DNA of 64,000 nucleotides from assembly GCF_003076455.1 (NCBI RefSeq), contig NZ_CP020918.1, positions 1,736,001-1,800,000 on the forward strand, written 5' to 3'. The notes beneath the pieces are model-generated. The model ran no database searches, was not told where the DNA came from, and saw only the letters and a program-made list of their open reading frames with translations. This DNA is from Flavobacterium faecale. GTDB lineage: Bacteria > Bacteroidota > Bacteroidia > Flavobacteriales > Flavobacteriaceae. A program made the position numbers and the translations under genes. Every line of letters starts with the position of its first letter. Position 1 is the stretch's first letter. This document shows, piece by piece, positions 1-10,089 of the stretch.

Positions 1-1
1 T

Positions 2-760
2 GTAGATACTAGAGCATTAGTTAGCTATATCCGTGAAAATGGAGCTATGAATGCTGTTATAAGTACTGATGGTACATCGGTTGCTGACTTGAAAGAGGCA
101 CTTAGTAATGTTCCTGATATGAAAGGTTTGGAGCTTGCTTCTAAGGTTTCTACGAAGGAAGCTTATTTTTATGGTGATGAAAATGCCAAATATAAAGTGT
201 CCGCTTTAGATTTAGGTATCAAAACCAATATCTTGCGTAATTTGGCCAAAAGAGATTGTTATGTTAAAGTATTTCCTTATGATGCTTCGTATAGTGATTT
301 AGCCTCCTTTAATCCTGATGGTTTCTTTTTGTCTAATGGCCCTGGTGATCCAGAACCTTTATCTGGCGCTATTGCTGTAGCTCAGGAAATCCTTGAAAAT
401 AATAAACCTTTGTTTGGTATTTGCTTAGGTCACCAGATTATTGGTTTGGCCAATGGTATTTCGACCTATAAAATGTTCAATGGGCATAGAGGTATTAACC
501 ATCCTGTTAAAAATGTGATCAGTGGTAAAGGCGAAATTACGTCTCAAAATCATGGATTCGCTGTTAATAAAGAGGAGTTAGAAAATCATCCTGATCTAGA
601 GATCACGCATCTTCATTTGAATGATGGCACTGTTGCAGGTATGCGTTTGAAAAATAAAAATTGTTTTTCTGTTCAATATCATCCTGAAGCTAGTCCGGGA
701 CCACATGATTCATCTTACTTGTTTGATCAATTTGTGGAAAACATTAAAAAAGTTAGTTAA
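2..760 (+). CDS. carA: Carbamoyl-phosphate synthase small subunit (C-terminal part, cut by window start)
   Basis: Glutaminase subunit that frees ammonia from glutamine for carbamoyl phosphate, feeding arginine and pyrimidine synthesis. The frame is open from base 2; the bases before the ATG at 47 read VDTRALVSYIRENGAM, a conserved CarA segment, so that ATG is internal and the true start lies outside the window. The class I amidotransferase domain shows the nucleophile Cys in GICLGHQ (codon at 422) and the catalytic His/Glu in YHPEA (about 677-691). No damage is seen in the visible part. A gap of about 200 bases separates it from eno. Identity is very secure. Confidence 0.96.
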   Translation, partial: VDTRALVSYIRENGAMNAVISTDGTSVADLKEALSNVPDMKGLELASKVSTKEAYFYGDENAKYKVSALDLGIKTNILRNLAKRDCYVKVFPYDASYSDLASFNPDGFFLSNGPGDPEPLSGAIAVAQEILENNKPLFGICLGHQIIGLANGISTYKMFNGHRGINHPVKNVISGKGEITSQNHGFAVNKEELENHPDLEITHLHLNDGTVAGMRLKNKNCFSVQYHPEASPGPHDSSYLFDQFVENIKKVS

Positions 761-2249
<1,489 letters not shown>

Positions 2250-2270
2250 ATTTTTGTTAACATAATTTTA

Positions 2271-2302
2271 AAGCCATTTACTTTTAGTAGATGGCTTTTT
2301 TT
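2271..2302 (+). terminator. Rho-independent terminator after eno
   Basis: An 11-bp stem (AAGCCATTTAC paired with GTAGATGGCTT, one G-U pair) closes a short TTTTA loop and runs straight into a T tract. It lies about 20 bases after the eno stop. Confidence 0.85.
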
Positions 2303-2357
2303 GTGAGTTTTAACATTTTCATTGTATTATTCATTTTTTAATTAGTCTTAAATTCAT

Positions 2358-2365
2358 TAGCTTTG
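2358..2365 (+). promoter_or_regulatory. Candidate -7 box of the gltA promoter (TAGCTTTG)
   Basis: Matches TAnnTTTG, 37 bases before the citrate synthase start and after the eno terminator, as expected for a separate transcript. No convincing -33 element was seen. Confidence 0.4.
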
Positions 2366-2402
2366 AGCATTATTAAATTCTAAGATTTATTTCCAAAGTA
2401 TT

Positions 2403-3668
2403 ATGTCAAAAACAGCTATATTAGAAATCGATGGTAAAAGGTATGAGTTTCCTATTTTTAAGGGGAGCGAAAACGAAGAAGCCATTGATATTAAGAAATT
2501 ACGAGATTTAACGGGTTTGGTTACTCTTGATCCAGGGTATAAAAATTCAGGTTCTTGTACAAGTGAAATCACGTTCCTAGATGGAGAACTTGGTATTTTA
2601 CGTTACAGAGGTTATGGTATCGAAGATTTGGCTGAAAATGCCAATTTTCTTGAGGTATCTTATCTTTTAATATTTGGAGAAAAGCCTACGGCGGAAGTTC
2701 TTGAGAAATTCGAGAATGATATCCGTAAGTATACGCTAGTTAATGAAGAGATGAAGAGTATTTTGGATGGTTTTCCAAAGACTGCTCATCCTATGGGTAT
2801 ATTGGCTGCTATGACAAGCGCATTAACTTCTTTTAATCCTAAATCTGTTGATGTAGAGAATGAAAAAGATATGTATTGTGCAGTTTGTAAAACTATGGGT
2901 AAATTCTTGGTTATAGCAACTTGGACTTTTAGAAAAAACATGGGGTATCCTTTGAACTATTATGATAACACAAAAGGATACGTTGAAAACTTCATGAGAT
3001 TGATGTTTGAGATTCCAACTGAGCCATACAAAGTTAATAAGACCTTTATTGAGGCATTAGATAAATTGTTTATTTTACATGCAGATCATGAGCAAAACTG
3101 TTCTACTTCTACAGTAAGAATGGTAGGTTCGTCTCACGCTGGCTTATTTGCTTCTATTTCTGCAGGAGTTTCTGCTTTATGGGGTCCACTTCATGGTGGT
3201 GCCAATCAAGCAGTTCTTGAAATGTTAGAAGAGATTCATAACAATGGTGGAGATACTGAAAAATATTTAGCGAAAGCAAAAGATAAAGAGGATCCATTTA
3301 GATTGATGGGTTTTGGACATAGAGTATATAAGAATTTTGATCCACGTGCCAAGATCATCAAAAAGGCCGCTAATGAAGTTCTTGCAACTTTAGGTGTTGA
3401 AGATCCTATTTTGGATATCGCTAGAAAATTAGAAGCAGCTGCTTTAGAAGATGAATATTTCAAGTCTAGAAATTTATATCCTAATGTAGATTTTTACTCT
3501 GGAATCATTTACAGAGCATTAGGGATACCTACTGATATGTTTACTGTTATGTTTGCTATTGGTAGATTACCAGGATGGATTGCTCAATGGAAAGAAATGC
3601 GTGAAAACAAAGAACCTATCGGAAGACCGAGACAAATTTATACAGGTGCAACCTTAAGAGAATTTTAA
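2403..3668 (+). CDS. gltA: Citrate synthase
   Basis: Condenses oxaloacetate with acetyl-CoA to citrate, the first step of the TCA cycle. The 421 residues match the large, hexameric-type bacterial enzymes. Catalytic landmarks are present: a His in GPLHGGANQAVLEML, a His in MGFGHRVYKNFDPR and the Asp in PNVDFYSG. The N-terminal YPGSC-like region appears as LDPGYKNSGSCTSEI near residues 40-58. It is flanked by a promoter box at 2358 and a terminator at 3695. The ATG at 2403 gives the expected start (SKTAILEIDGKRYEFPI). Confidence 0.97.
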   Translation: MSKTAILEIDGKRYEFPIFKGSENEEAIDIKKLRDLTGLVTLDPGYKNSGSCTSEITFLDGELGILRYRGYGIEDLAENANFLEVSYLLIFGEKPTAEVLEKFENDIRKYTLVNEEMKSILDGFPKTAHPMGILAAMTSALTSFNPKSVDVENEKDMYCAVCKTMGKFLVIATWTFRKNMGYPLNYYDNTKGYVENFMRLMFEIPTEPYKVNKTFIEALDKLFILHADHEQNCSTSTVRMVGSSHAGLFASISAGVSALWGPLHGGANQAVLEMLEEIHNNGGDTEKYLAKAKDKEDPFRLMGFGHRVYKNFDPRAKIIKKAANEVLATLGVEDPILDIARKLEAAALEDEYFKSRNLYPNVDFYSGIIYRALGIPTDMFTVMFAIGRLPGWIAQWKEMRENKEPIGRPRQIYTGATLREF

Positions 3669-3694
3669 TTTAAGTATTTGCTTAATTCATATCA

Positions 3695-3724
3695 AGCTCC
3701 GCCATTTGGTGGGGCTTTTTTTTT
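3695..3724 (+). terminator. Rho-independent terminator after gltA
   Basis: AGCTCCGCC pairs with GGTGGGGCT through a short loop (ATTT) with two G-U pairs, followed by nine T residues. Its T tract runs into the next promoter box at 3724. Confidence 0.85.
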
Positions 3725-3731
3725 ACCTTTG
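3724..3731 (+). promoter_or_regulatory. Candidate -7 box (TACCTTTG) for the amidinotransferase-fold gene
   Basis: Matches TAnnTTTG, 19 bases before the ATG at 3751. It starts at the last T of the gltA terminator, so termination and initiation signals are packed end to end. Confidence 0.4.
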
Positions 3732-3750
3732 TTTAAATTGATATTCCTAT

Positions 3751-4665
3751 ATGATAGAATTAAATGTAAATAACGAAACTTCAAAATTAGTATCAGTTGT
3801 ATTGGGTACTGCCCATAGCAATGGTTCAACTCCAAAGATTGAAGACGCCTATGATCCAAAATCAAAAGAACATATCTTAGCAGGTACCTATCCTCTTGAA
3901 GTGGATATGGTGGAGGAAATGAATGCTTTTGAAAAAGTTTTGGTTAAATATGATGTTAAAGTATATAGACCCGAACTTATAGAAAATTATAATCAAATAT
4001 TTACCAGAGATATTGGTTTTGTAATAGGAGATGTTTTTGTTAAAAGTAATATTTTACCGGACCGTGAGCTTGAGTTAGAAGCGATACAGTATGTTATTGA
4101 CACTATTGATCCAAGTAAGGTTGTTAGGCCACCTACGGAGGTTCATATTGAGGGTGGTGACGTTATGTTATGGGGTGATCATGTATTTGTAGGTACCTAC
4201 AAAGGGAGTGATTACAAAGCTTACATTACAGCACGTACCAATGTACAAGGGGTTGCATATTTGAAAAAAATGTTTCCTAATAAAATAGTTAAGGAGTTTG
4301 ACTTAATGAAGTCTAAAATTGAAGCACGAGATAATGCATTGCATTTAGATTGTTGTTTTCAGCCAGTAGGAAAAGATAAAGGTATTATCTACAAAAGAGG
4401 TTTTCGTGAAGAGGCGGATTATTTGTATTTAGTTGATTTGTTTGGGAAAGATAATTTGTTTCATATAAAACGTAATGAAATGTATAATATGAATTCAAAT
4501 GTGTTCTCTATAGATGAGAACGTTGTTGTTTCTGAAAAGAATTTTAGTAGATTGAATAATTGGCTTAGAAAAAAAGGTTTTATCGTTGAAGAGATTCCTT
4601 ATGCTGAGATTGCTAAACAAGAAGGTTTGCTTAGATGTTCAACTTTACCATTAATTAGAGAGTAA
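3751..4665 (+). CDS. Dimethylarginine dimethylaminohydrolase / arginine deiminase family hydrolase
   Basis: A guanidino-modifying enzyme fold protein of 304 residues. Landmarks of the amidinotransferase superfamily are visible: FTRDIGFVIGD (residues about 86-96), EGGDVMLWGDHVFVG (about 134-148), the catalytic His in LHLDCCF and the nucleophilic Cys in LLRCSTLPL near the C-terminus. The substrate could be arginine, dimethylarginine or a related guanidine; sequence reading alone does not decide. It lies 11 bases before a second member of the same superfamily, so the two probably share a transcript and a pathway. The family is secure and the exact reaction is not. Confidence 0.85.
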   Translation: MIELNVNNETSKLVSVVLGTAHSNGSTPKIEDAYDPKSKEHILAGTYPLEVDMVEEMNAFEKVLVKYDVKVYRPELIENYNQIFTRDIGFVIGDVFVKSNILPDRELELEAIQYVIDTIDPSKVVRPPTEVHIEGGDVMLWGDHVFVGTYKGSDYKAYITARTNVQGVAYLKKMFPNKIVKEFDLMKSKIEARDNALHLDCCFQPVGKDKGIIYKRGFREEADYLYLVDLFGKDNLFHIKRNEMYNMNSNVFSIDENVVVSEKNFSRLNNWLRKKGFIVEEIPYAEIAKQEGLLRCSTLPLIRE

Positions 4666-4676
4666 AAAAAAATAAA

Positions 4677-5612
4677 ATGAAACAAAATACTAATGTTATA
4701 TTAATGATACGTCCTGTGGCGTTTCGTTTAAATGAGCAAACAGCCGTAAATAACTATTATCAAGTTGGTGATGTTGATTCATTGCCTTTAACAGTTAATG
4801 CCAAAGCTCAGCAAGAATTTGATCGTTTGGTTGTAAAACTAAGAGAAGTAGGAGTGACGGTTGTTGTGGTTGATGATACAATTGAGCCAAATACGCCCGA
4901 CAGTATTTTTCCTAATAACTGGGTTTCATTTCATGACAATGGAGATGTTGGTTTTTATCCAATGTTTGCTGAGAATAGACGATTAGAAAGACGAGAGGAT
5001 ATATTAGATTTGCTAGAAGAGCAAGGATTTAAGATTGAAAACATTGTTGATTATACATCGGCAGAGGAGGATGGGTTTTATCTTGAAGGGACGGGTAGTA
5101 TCGTACTTGATAGGGCAAATGAAAAAGCGTACTGCGCACTTTCACCTCGTGCAGATGAAGAGTTATTTATCGAATTTTGTGAGGATTTTGATTATGCTCC
5201 AGTAATTTTTGAAGCTTATCAAACCGTGGACTCAGAAAGAAAATTGATATATCATACCAATGTAATGATGTGTGTAGGAAGTACTTTTGCGGTACTTTGT
5301 GCAGATTGTATTGATGATAAGCAAGAACGAAAAATGGTTTTGGAAAGTCTTAAAAAAGATGAAAAAGAAATTATTTTATTGACAGAAAAGCAATTGGGTA
5401 GTTTTGCCGGAAATATGCTAGAAGTTCTTGGCGCAGACGATAAGCGATTTTTGGTTATGAGTACAACTGCTTATAATTCTTTGACAGCAAAACAAATTGA
5501 GCAAATTGAAAAACACGTGACAATTTTACATTCTGACCTTACTACTATCGAAGTGAATGGGGGAGGAAGTGCAAGGTGCATGATGGCTGAAGTCTTTTTG
5601 GAGAAACAATAA
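4677..5612 (+). CDS. ctlX: Citrulline-utilisation-type hydrolase CtlX
   Basis: A second amidinotransferase-superfamily protein (311 residues). It has the CtlX hallmarks: a start with VILMIRPVAFRLNEQTAVNNYYQ-type residues, the FPNNWVSFH segment near residue 80, LEGTGSIVLDR, HTNVMMCVG with the catalytic His near residue 200, and the nucleophile Cys in NGGGSARCMMAE near the end. CtlX proteins are linked to citrulline or arginine use in other bacteria. Here the neighbour is another guanidino hydrolase and not an arginine deiminase operon. Start chosen at the ATG directly following the upstream gene. Confidence 0.82.
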   Translation: MKQNTNVILMIRPVAFRLNEQTAVNNYYQVGDVDSLPLTVNAKAQQEFDRLVVKLREVGVTVVVVDDTIEPNTPDSIFPNNWVSFHDNGDVGFYPMFAENRRLERREDILDLLEEQGFKIENIVDYTSAEEDGFYLEGTGSIVLDRANEKAYCALSPRADEELFIEFCEDFDYAPVIFEAYQTVDSERKLIYHTNVMMCVGSTFAVLCADCIDDKQERKMVLESLKKDEKEIILLTEKQLGSFAGNMLEVLGADDKRFLVMSTTAYNSLTAKQIEQIEKHVTILHSDLTTIEVNGGGSARCMMAEVFLEKQ

Positions 5613-5714
5613 AACCAAATTTTGATTCTGGTCTATACACTAGAGTAAAAAATCAAAACCAATAATAAAAGGTTGTTAAGGCAATTTAATTATAAAAATT
5701 ATATCTTTTAGATA

Positions 5715-6080
5715 ATGAAAAATAAAAAAACATTAGTTCTTGGTGCTTCTATAAAAGCAGAAAGAATGGCGAATAAAGCAATTATAAATTTAGTTAGTAA
5801 AGGTCATTCGGTTTTGGCAATTGGACAGAATGCTGGTGAAGTTGCAGGAATAAAAATTCAAACCAAAGCTGTTCCTTTAAAAAATGTGGATACAGTTACT
5901 TTGTATTTAAACCCAAGCAGACAACGTGATTATTACAATTATATAGTTGAAGCAAGTCCAAAACGAGTAATTTTTAATCCAGGGTCAGAGAATCCAGAAT
6001 TAATGCAATTGTTGGAGTTGAATAATATAAAATCAGAAGTTGCCTGTACTTTAACATTACTTGCTACAAATCAATATTAA
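5715..6080 (+). CDS. Small CoA-binding-domain protein
   Basis: A 121-residue single-domain protein with a Rossmann-like CoA-binding fold. It shows KTLVLGASIKAERMANKA at the N-terminus, repeated short beta-alpha units, and VIFNPGSENPEL near residues 87-98, typical of the YccU/CoA_binding_2 family. These proteins bind CoA but their role is mostly unknown. It sits alone between the arginine-type genes and recR. A TATCTTTT stretch at 5702 could be a weak promoter box. A hairpin terminator follows at once. Confidence 0.8.
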   Translation: MKNKKTLVLGASIKAERMANKAIINLVSKGHSVLAIGQNAGEVAGIKIQTKAVPLKNVDTVTLYLNPSRQRDYYNYIVEASPKRVIFNPGSENPELMQLLELNNIKSEVACTLTLLATNQY

Positions 6081-6088
6081 TTTTGAAC

Positions 6089-6120
6089 GGTCAAACGACT
6101 ACGGTTGTTTGACCTATTTT
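6089..6120 (+). terminator. Rho-independent terminator between the CoA-binding gene and recR
   Basis: GGTCAAACGAC pairs with GTTGTTTGACC (11 bp, one G-U) around a TACG loop and is followed by TATTTTTA. It ends only 4 bases before the recR ATG, so either recR is read through this structure or its promoter lies within the preceding gene. Confidence 0.75.
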
Positions 6121-6124
6121 TATT

Positions 6125-6745
6125 ATGGAATTTTCGTCTAAATTAATTGAAAAGGCAGTGAATGAAATTTCGCAACTACCAGGAATTGGTAAGCGATCTG
6201 CATTGCGCCTGGTTTTGCATTTGTTAAAACAGCCAAAAGAACAAACTGATTTTCTTTCGCAGGCTTTGGTTGCTATGAGAACTGATATCAAATATTGCAA
6301 GAACTGCCATAATATATCTGACCATGATGTTTGCGAGATTTGCGCTAATCCAAAAAGGAATCATGAGCTAGTTTGTGTGGTTGAGGACATTAGAGACGTT
6401 ATGGCAATTGAGGGAACAGGACAATTTCGTGGTGTTTATCACGTTTTGGGAGGTAAAATATCCCCGATCGAAGGTGTTGGTCCTAGTCAGTTGAAAATAA
6501 GTTCTTTGGTTGAAAAAGTAAAGTCCGGTTTGGTGGCAGAAGTAATTTTTGCGTTAAGCTCTACTATGGAAGGAGATACGACCAATTTTTATATTTATAA
6601 ACAAATCGCAGATAGCAATATTATTATGTCGACAATAGCTAGAGGTATTGCGGTAGGAGATGAGTTGGAATATGCTGATGAAGTTACCTTAGGACGAAGT
6701 ATTTTGCATAGAATCCCCTTCGAAAAGTCAATTAAAAGTAATTAA
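6125..6745 (+). CDS. recR: Recombination protein RecR
   Basis: A partner of RecF and RecO that loads RecA at gapped DNA. The 206 residues match the family. The N-terminal helix-hairpin-helix ([17 protein letters not shown], about residues 18-34), the four-Cys zinc finger (CKNC and CEIC, about 58-72) and the Toprim domain starting at [17 protein letters not shown] are all in order. It marks the right edge of the core-gene block; the polysaccharide locus begins 70 bases later. The start is at the ATG 4 bases after a terminator hairpin. Confidence 0.97.
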   Translation: MEFSSKLIEKAVNEISQLPGIGKRSALRLVLHLLKQPKEQTDFLSQALVAMRTDIKYCKNCHNISDHDVCEICANPKRNHELVCVVEDIRDVMAIEGTGQFRGVYHVLGGKISPIEGVGPSQLKISSLVEKVKSGLVAEVIFALSSTMEGDTTNFYIYKQIADSNIIMSTIARGIAVGDELEYADEVTLGRSILHRIPFEKSIKSN

Positions 6746-6790
6746 TTTTCGTAAAAATTCGTCAAACTTTTAATATAGTAAATGAAAAGC

Positions 6791-6798
6791 TATATTTG
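6791..6798 (+). promoter_or_regulatory. Candidate -7 box (TATATTTG) for the first export operon
   Basis: An exact TAnnTTTG match, 17 bases before the export lipoprotein start. It would drive the lipoprotein, the co-polymerase/kinase and the epimerase (6816-11076), which are tightly spaced. Confidence 0.45.
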
Positions 6799-6815
6799 TT
6801 CTCAAAAACATAGAA

Positions 6816-7601
6816 ATGAATAAGTCTGTTTTCTTTTTAATGGCAGCGGTTGTGCTTCTTTTTTCCTCTTGTATTTCTGTACGAGACCTTAATTATTTGC
6901 AAAATAAAGGAGACGCTGATGCTTTGTCTTCCATTTCTATGGTGGTTTCAAAACCCTATCGAGTACAAATAAATGATGTTTTGAGTTTGAGCATAAAAGC
7001 TATAGATCCTAAGTTGGTAGCTATCTTTAGTACAGTTGATGGCGAAGTGGGGAAATCACCCTCGGCTTTGTATTTTGACGGATTTACAGTTGATGACCAT
7101 GGAAATATTAGAATTCCGGTGTTGGGAGAAATGAATGTTATTGGCTATACAACAGATGAAATACGATTAAGAATCGAAAAAAAATTATTAGAAGAATATT
7201 TTAATAAAGAAGCAAACCTTTTTGTTACGGTTAAATTGGCAGGATTTCGATACACGATTACGGGAGAAATTGGAAGTACAGGAACCAAAACTTTGTTTCA
7301 GGATCGATTGACTATTATGGAGGCAATTGCAAATTCGGGAGATATCGCCTTAACAGGAAATAGAAAGGCAGTGACCATAATGCGCCAATCACCTACAGGT
7401 GTAGAGATGCATGATCTGGATTTGACAGATATTAATGTAATGAAATCACCGTATTACTATTTACAACCAAATGATTTTATATTTGTAAAACCATTAAAGC
7501 AAAAAACTTGGGGAACAGGAAAAACAGGTCTGGAATCCATAAGTACTTTTGTGTCTTTAATTTCGTTGGCTAGTACAATGTATTTGCTTTTAACCAAATA
7601 A
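6816..7601 (+). CDS. Polysaccharide export outer-membrane lipoprotein (Wza-like)
   Basis: Forms or contributes to the outer-membrane export channel for surface polysaccharide. The first 19 residues are a lipoprotein signal with lipobox LFSSC (Cys19). A poly-export domain follows (YRVQINDVLSLSIKAIDP, about residues 46-63), then an SLBB-like beta-grasp segment (FRYTITGEIGSTGTKTLF, about 148-165). A hydrophobic C-terminal segment (STFVSLISLASTMYLLL) resembles the membrane-spanning helix of Bacteroidota Wza homologues. At 261 residues it is short compared with E. coli Wza. The co-polymerase/kinase gene starts 15 bases later, so the two are surely cotranscribed. Confidence 0.88.
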   Translation: MNKSVFFLMAAVVLLFSSCISVRDLNYLQNKGDADALSSISMVVSKPYRVQINDVLSLSIKAIDPKLVAIFSTVDGEVGKSPSALYFDGFTVDDHGNIRIPVLGEMNVIGYTTDEIRLRIEKKLLEEYFNKEANLFVTVKLAGFRYTITGEIGSTGTKTLFQDRLTIMEAIANSGDIALTGNRKAVTIMRQSPTGVEMHDLDLTDINVMKSPYYYLQPNDFIFVKPLKQKTWGTGKTGLESISTFVSLISLASTMYLLLTK

Positions 7602-7616
7602 AATTTAGACTTATAC

Positions 7617-10082
7617 ATGCTAGATATAAAAGATTTTTCAGTTTTTGAAAACCAAGTAAGTTTTGACTTCAAAGGCTTCTTAATTAAGATTGCGAGCTAT
7701 TGGAAATGGTTTTTGATAAGTTTGATTATCACTTTTACGATAGCTTACCAAGTTAATATTCGAAAGCAAAAAATTTATGGGATGGAGACAATGATTTCTA
7801 TCCAAGAAGAAAGTAATCCTCTTTTCACTTCAAATACAAGTCTAACCTTTAATTGGGGAGGAGTATCAGACCAAGTAAATACAATCTCAACAATTTTTCA
7901 AAGCCGGTCTCATAATGAATTGGTAGTTGATAAGCTGCAGTTTTATGTAGACTATTTGATTCAAGGGAAATATGAGTTTGAAGATGCTTACGGTATAGTT
8001 CCTTTTTACGTCGCGATTGACAAAACAAAAGGGCAAATTGCGAACACGCTCATAAGCATTAAATTTATTAGTGAAAATGAATACGAAATTCGTATTCCTA
8101 TGACCGCGCCAAGCGTAGGTATGATTACGTACGCAACGAATACCTACGGAAGTACTGCTGTAGTTGTAGGTGATTTTGTCCAACGGTATAAAGTGGGAGC
8201 GTTAGTTTCTCTTCCTTTTTTAAATTGGAAATTACAGATAAAAGATAATCCTGGTTTTTATAAGGGTAATGAGTATTTTGTAAAATTCAACGATTTTGAT
8301 GGGTCTGTTTCGAGGTACCAAGGAGTAAATGTTAGTTCAAATAATAAGGGCACTTCTATCCTTACTCTTTCGATGCAAGGAACAAACAAGGCTAGAATGG
8401 TAGATTATTTGAACGCTACCGTAAAGATGCTTATTTCTAGACAGTTGGAAGAGAAGAACAAGTTTGCTACCAACACCATTAGTTTCATAGATAGTACATT
8501 GGTTGCTATGGAGTCGCAGTTGAAGGAAACGGGTAATGAGTTGAAGTCTTTTCGAAAAAACAAAAATATATATGATATCGAAGCTGGAGGTGGTAAATTT
8601 TCAGATAAAATTCTTGATTTCGATATAGAGAAAGATGCAATTGTTCGCAAAGTAGCCTACTATAATTCGCTTAAAGCCTATTTGAAAAAAAGTGTGGATT
8701 ATTCAAAACTTCCTGCTCCATCTGTTGCTGGAATTGACGACCCTAATATTGTGGCTAATATTTCGAAGCTAATTATGCTTTCTACGCAGCGTTCTGAATT
8801 GGCGTATGCTGTTAAAAGTGATAAGATATTCAGAGATTTTGATAGCCAAATGGAGGCAGTAAAGAATGTCTTATTCGAAAATATTACCACAGCAAAAGCC
8901 GCTTTGCAGTTTGATTTAATATCAATAGAAAGTAAAATTAATCAAGCAGAAAATACCATCAAAGCATTGCCAGATGATGAACAAGAATTGGTTAAAATTA
9001 AAAGAAAATACGATCTTAGCGACAATATTTATAGTACGTTTTTGCAAAAAAGAAGCGAAGCTGATATTGTAAAAGCCGCTAATCTGTCAGATATTCATTT
9101 TATTGATCCGGCCAAAGATATAGGTGGCGGATTAATTGGTCCAAAGACTTCGGTTAATTATGTATTGGCACTATTTCTTGGTTTTTTGATTCCGCTGGTT
9201 TTTGTATTTATTATCTTTTTTATCAATGATTCTATCCAGAATACTGAGGATATTACAAGTAGAACGAAAATCCCGTTAATTGGAGTAGTCGGAATGAATA
9301 ATGAATTGTCACAATTGGCCGTATATGATCGACCAAAGTCGGCATTGTCGGAATCTTTTCGAGCCATTCGATCTTCATTGCAGTTTTTATACAAGCAACA
9401 AAAAGTAGATGGAGCGAAAACCGTCATGCTAACCTCCTCTGTAAGCGGAGAAGGAAAGACATTTTGCTCGCTAAACATCGCTACTGTTTTTGCTTTGAGC
9501 GAAAAGAAAACCGTGATTGTTGGTTTAGATTTAAGGAAACCAAAAATATTTAGTGAGTTTGGTTTGACTAATGAAGTTGGAGTGGTGAATTACTTAATCA
9601 ATCAAAAAGGATTAAGTGACATTGTGAACAAAACTGAAATTCCATATTTGGATGTTATTCTCTCCGGACCAATCCCTCCAAACCCTTCAGAATTAATTTT
9701 GTCTGAACGAATGGGTGATTTGATGGAAGAACTAAAAAAGGAATATGATTACATTATTTTAGATACACCTCCAGTTGGATTGGTGTCAGATGTGTTAGAA
9801 TTGTCTCAATATGTTGATGTAACTTTGTATATTGTAAGACAAAATTTTTCTAAGAAGGAGATGATTACCTTGTTGAACAATAGAATCAACAGAAAAGAGT
9901 TGACCAATGTTAGTATTGTTTTTAATGGTTATGAGAACAAAGCAAAATACGGAAATGCATATGGGTACGGCTACGGCTACGGTTACGGAGCTTATTCAAA
10001 TGGGTATCATGAAGAAGAGAAACCAAAAAATATAGTTCAAAAATTAGCCGCTAAGTGGTCTCAAATAAATAAAAAACAATAA
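7617..10082 (+). CDS. Polysaccharide co-polymerase with C-terminal tyrosine kinase (Wzc-like)
   Basis: An inner-membrane regulator of chain length and export that autophosphorylates on tyrosines. It has 821 residues. A membrane helix sits near 30-50, followed by a Wzz-type periplasmic region with coiled-coil character and a second helix near 514-535 (LFLGFLIPLVFVFIIFF). The cytoplasmic BY-kinase has Walker A SSVSGEGKT (about 607-615), Walker A' VGLDLRKPK (about 636-644) and Walker B IILDTPP (about 713-719). The tail at 778-797 has eight tyrosines in YG repeats, the expected phosphorylation cluster. The cognate phosphatase candidate is the minus-strand gene at 41951. Confidence 0.92.
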   Translation: MLDIKDFSVFENQVSFDFKGFLIKIASYWKWFLISLIITFTIAYQVNIRKQKIYGMETMISIQEESNPLFTSNTSLTFNWGGVSDQVNTISTIFQSRSHNELVVDKLQFYVDYLIQGKYEFEDAYGIVPFYVAIDKTKGQIANTLISIKFISENEYEIRIPMTAPSVGMITYATNTYGSTAVVVGDFVQRYKVGALVSLPFLNWKLQIKDNPGFYKGNEYFVKFNDFDGSVSRYQGVNVSSNNKGTSILTLSMQGTNKARMVDYLNATVKMLISRQLEEKNKFATNTISFIDSTLVAMESQLKETGNELKSFRKNKNIYDIEAGGGKFSDKILDFDIEKDAIVRKVAYYNSLKAYLKKSVDYSKLPAPSVAGIDDPNIVANISKLIMLSTQRSELAYAVKSDKIFRDFDSQMEAVKNVLFENITTAKAALQFDLISIESKINQAENTIKALPDDEQELVKIKRKYDLSDNIYSTFLQKRSEADIVKAANLSDIHFIDPAKDIGGGLIGPKTSVNYVLALFLGFLIPLVFVFIIFFINDSIQNTEDITSRTKIPLIGVVGMNNELSQLAVYDRPKSALSESFRAIRSSLQFLYKQQKVDGAKTVMLTSSVSGEGKTFCSLNIATVFALSEKKTVIVGLDLRKPKIFSEFGLTNEVGVVNYLINQKGLSDIVNKTEIPYLDVILSGPIPPNPSELILSERMGDLMEELKKEYDYIILDTPPVGLVSDVLELSQYVDVTLYIVRQNFSKKEMITLLNNRINRKELTNVSIVFNGYENKAKYGNAYGYGYGYGYGAYSNGYHEEEKPKNIVQKLAAKWSQINKKQ

Positions 10083-10089
10083 AACAAAG

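Noticed and set aside
2387..2572. Minus-strand open frame over the gltA start, and similar reverse frames within many genes
   Set aside because: They lie inside well-identified genes on the other strand, show no family motif and arise from A/T-rich codon patterns.
5613..5714. Hairpin-like pairing of TTTTGATT with AATCAAAA after ctlX as a terminator
   Set aside because: The loop is long, the stem has no G/C core beyond one pair and no T tract follows it.
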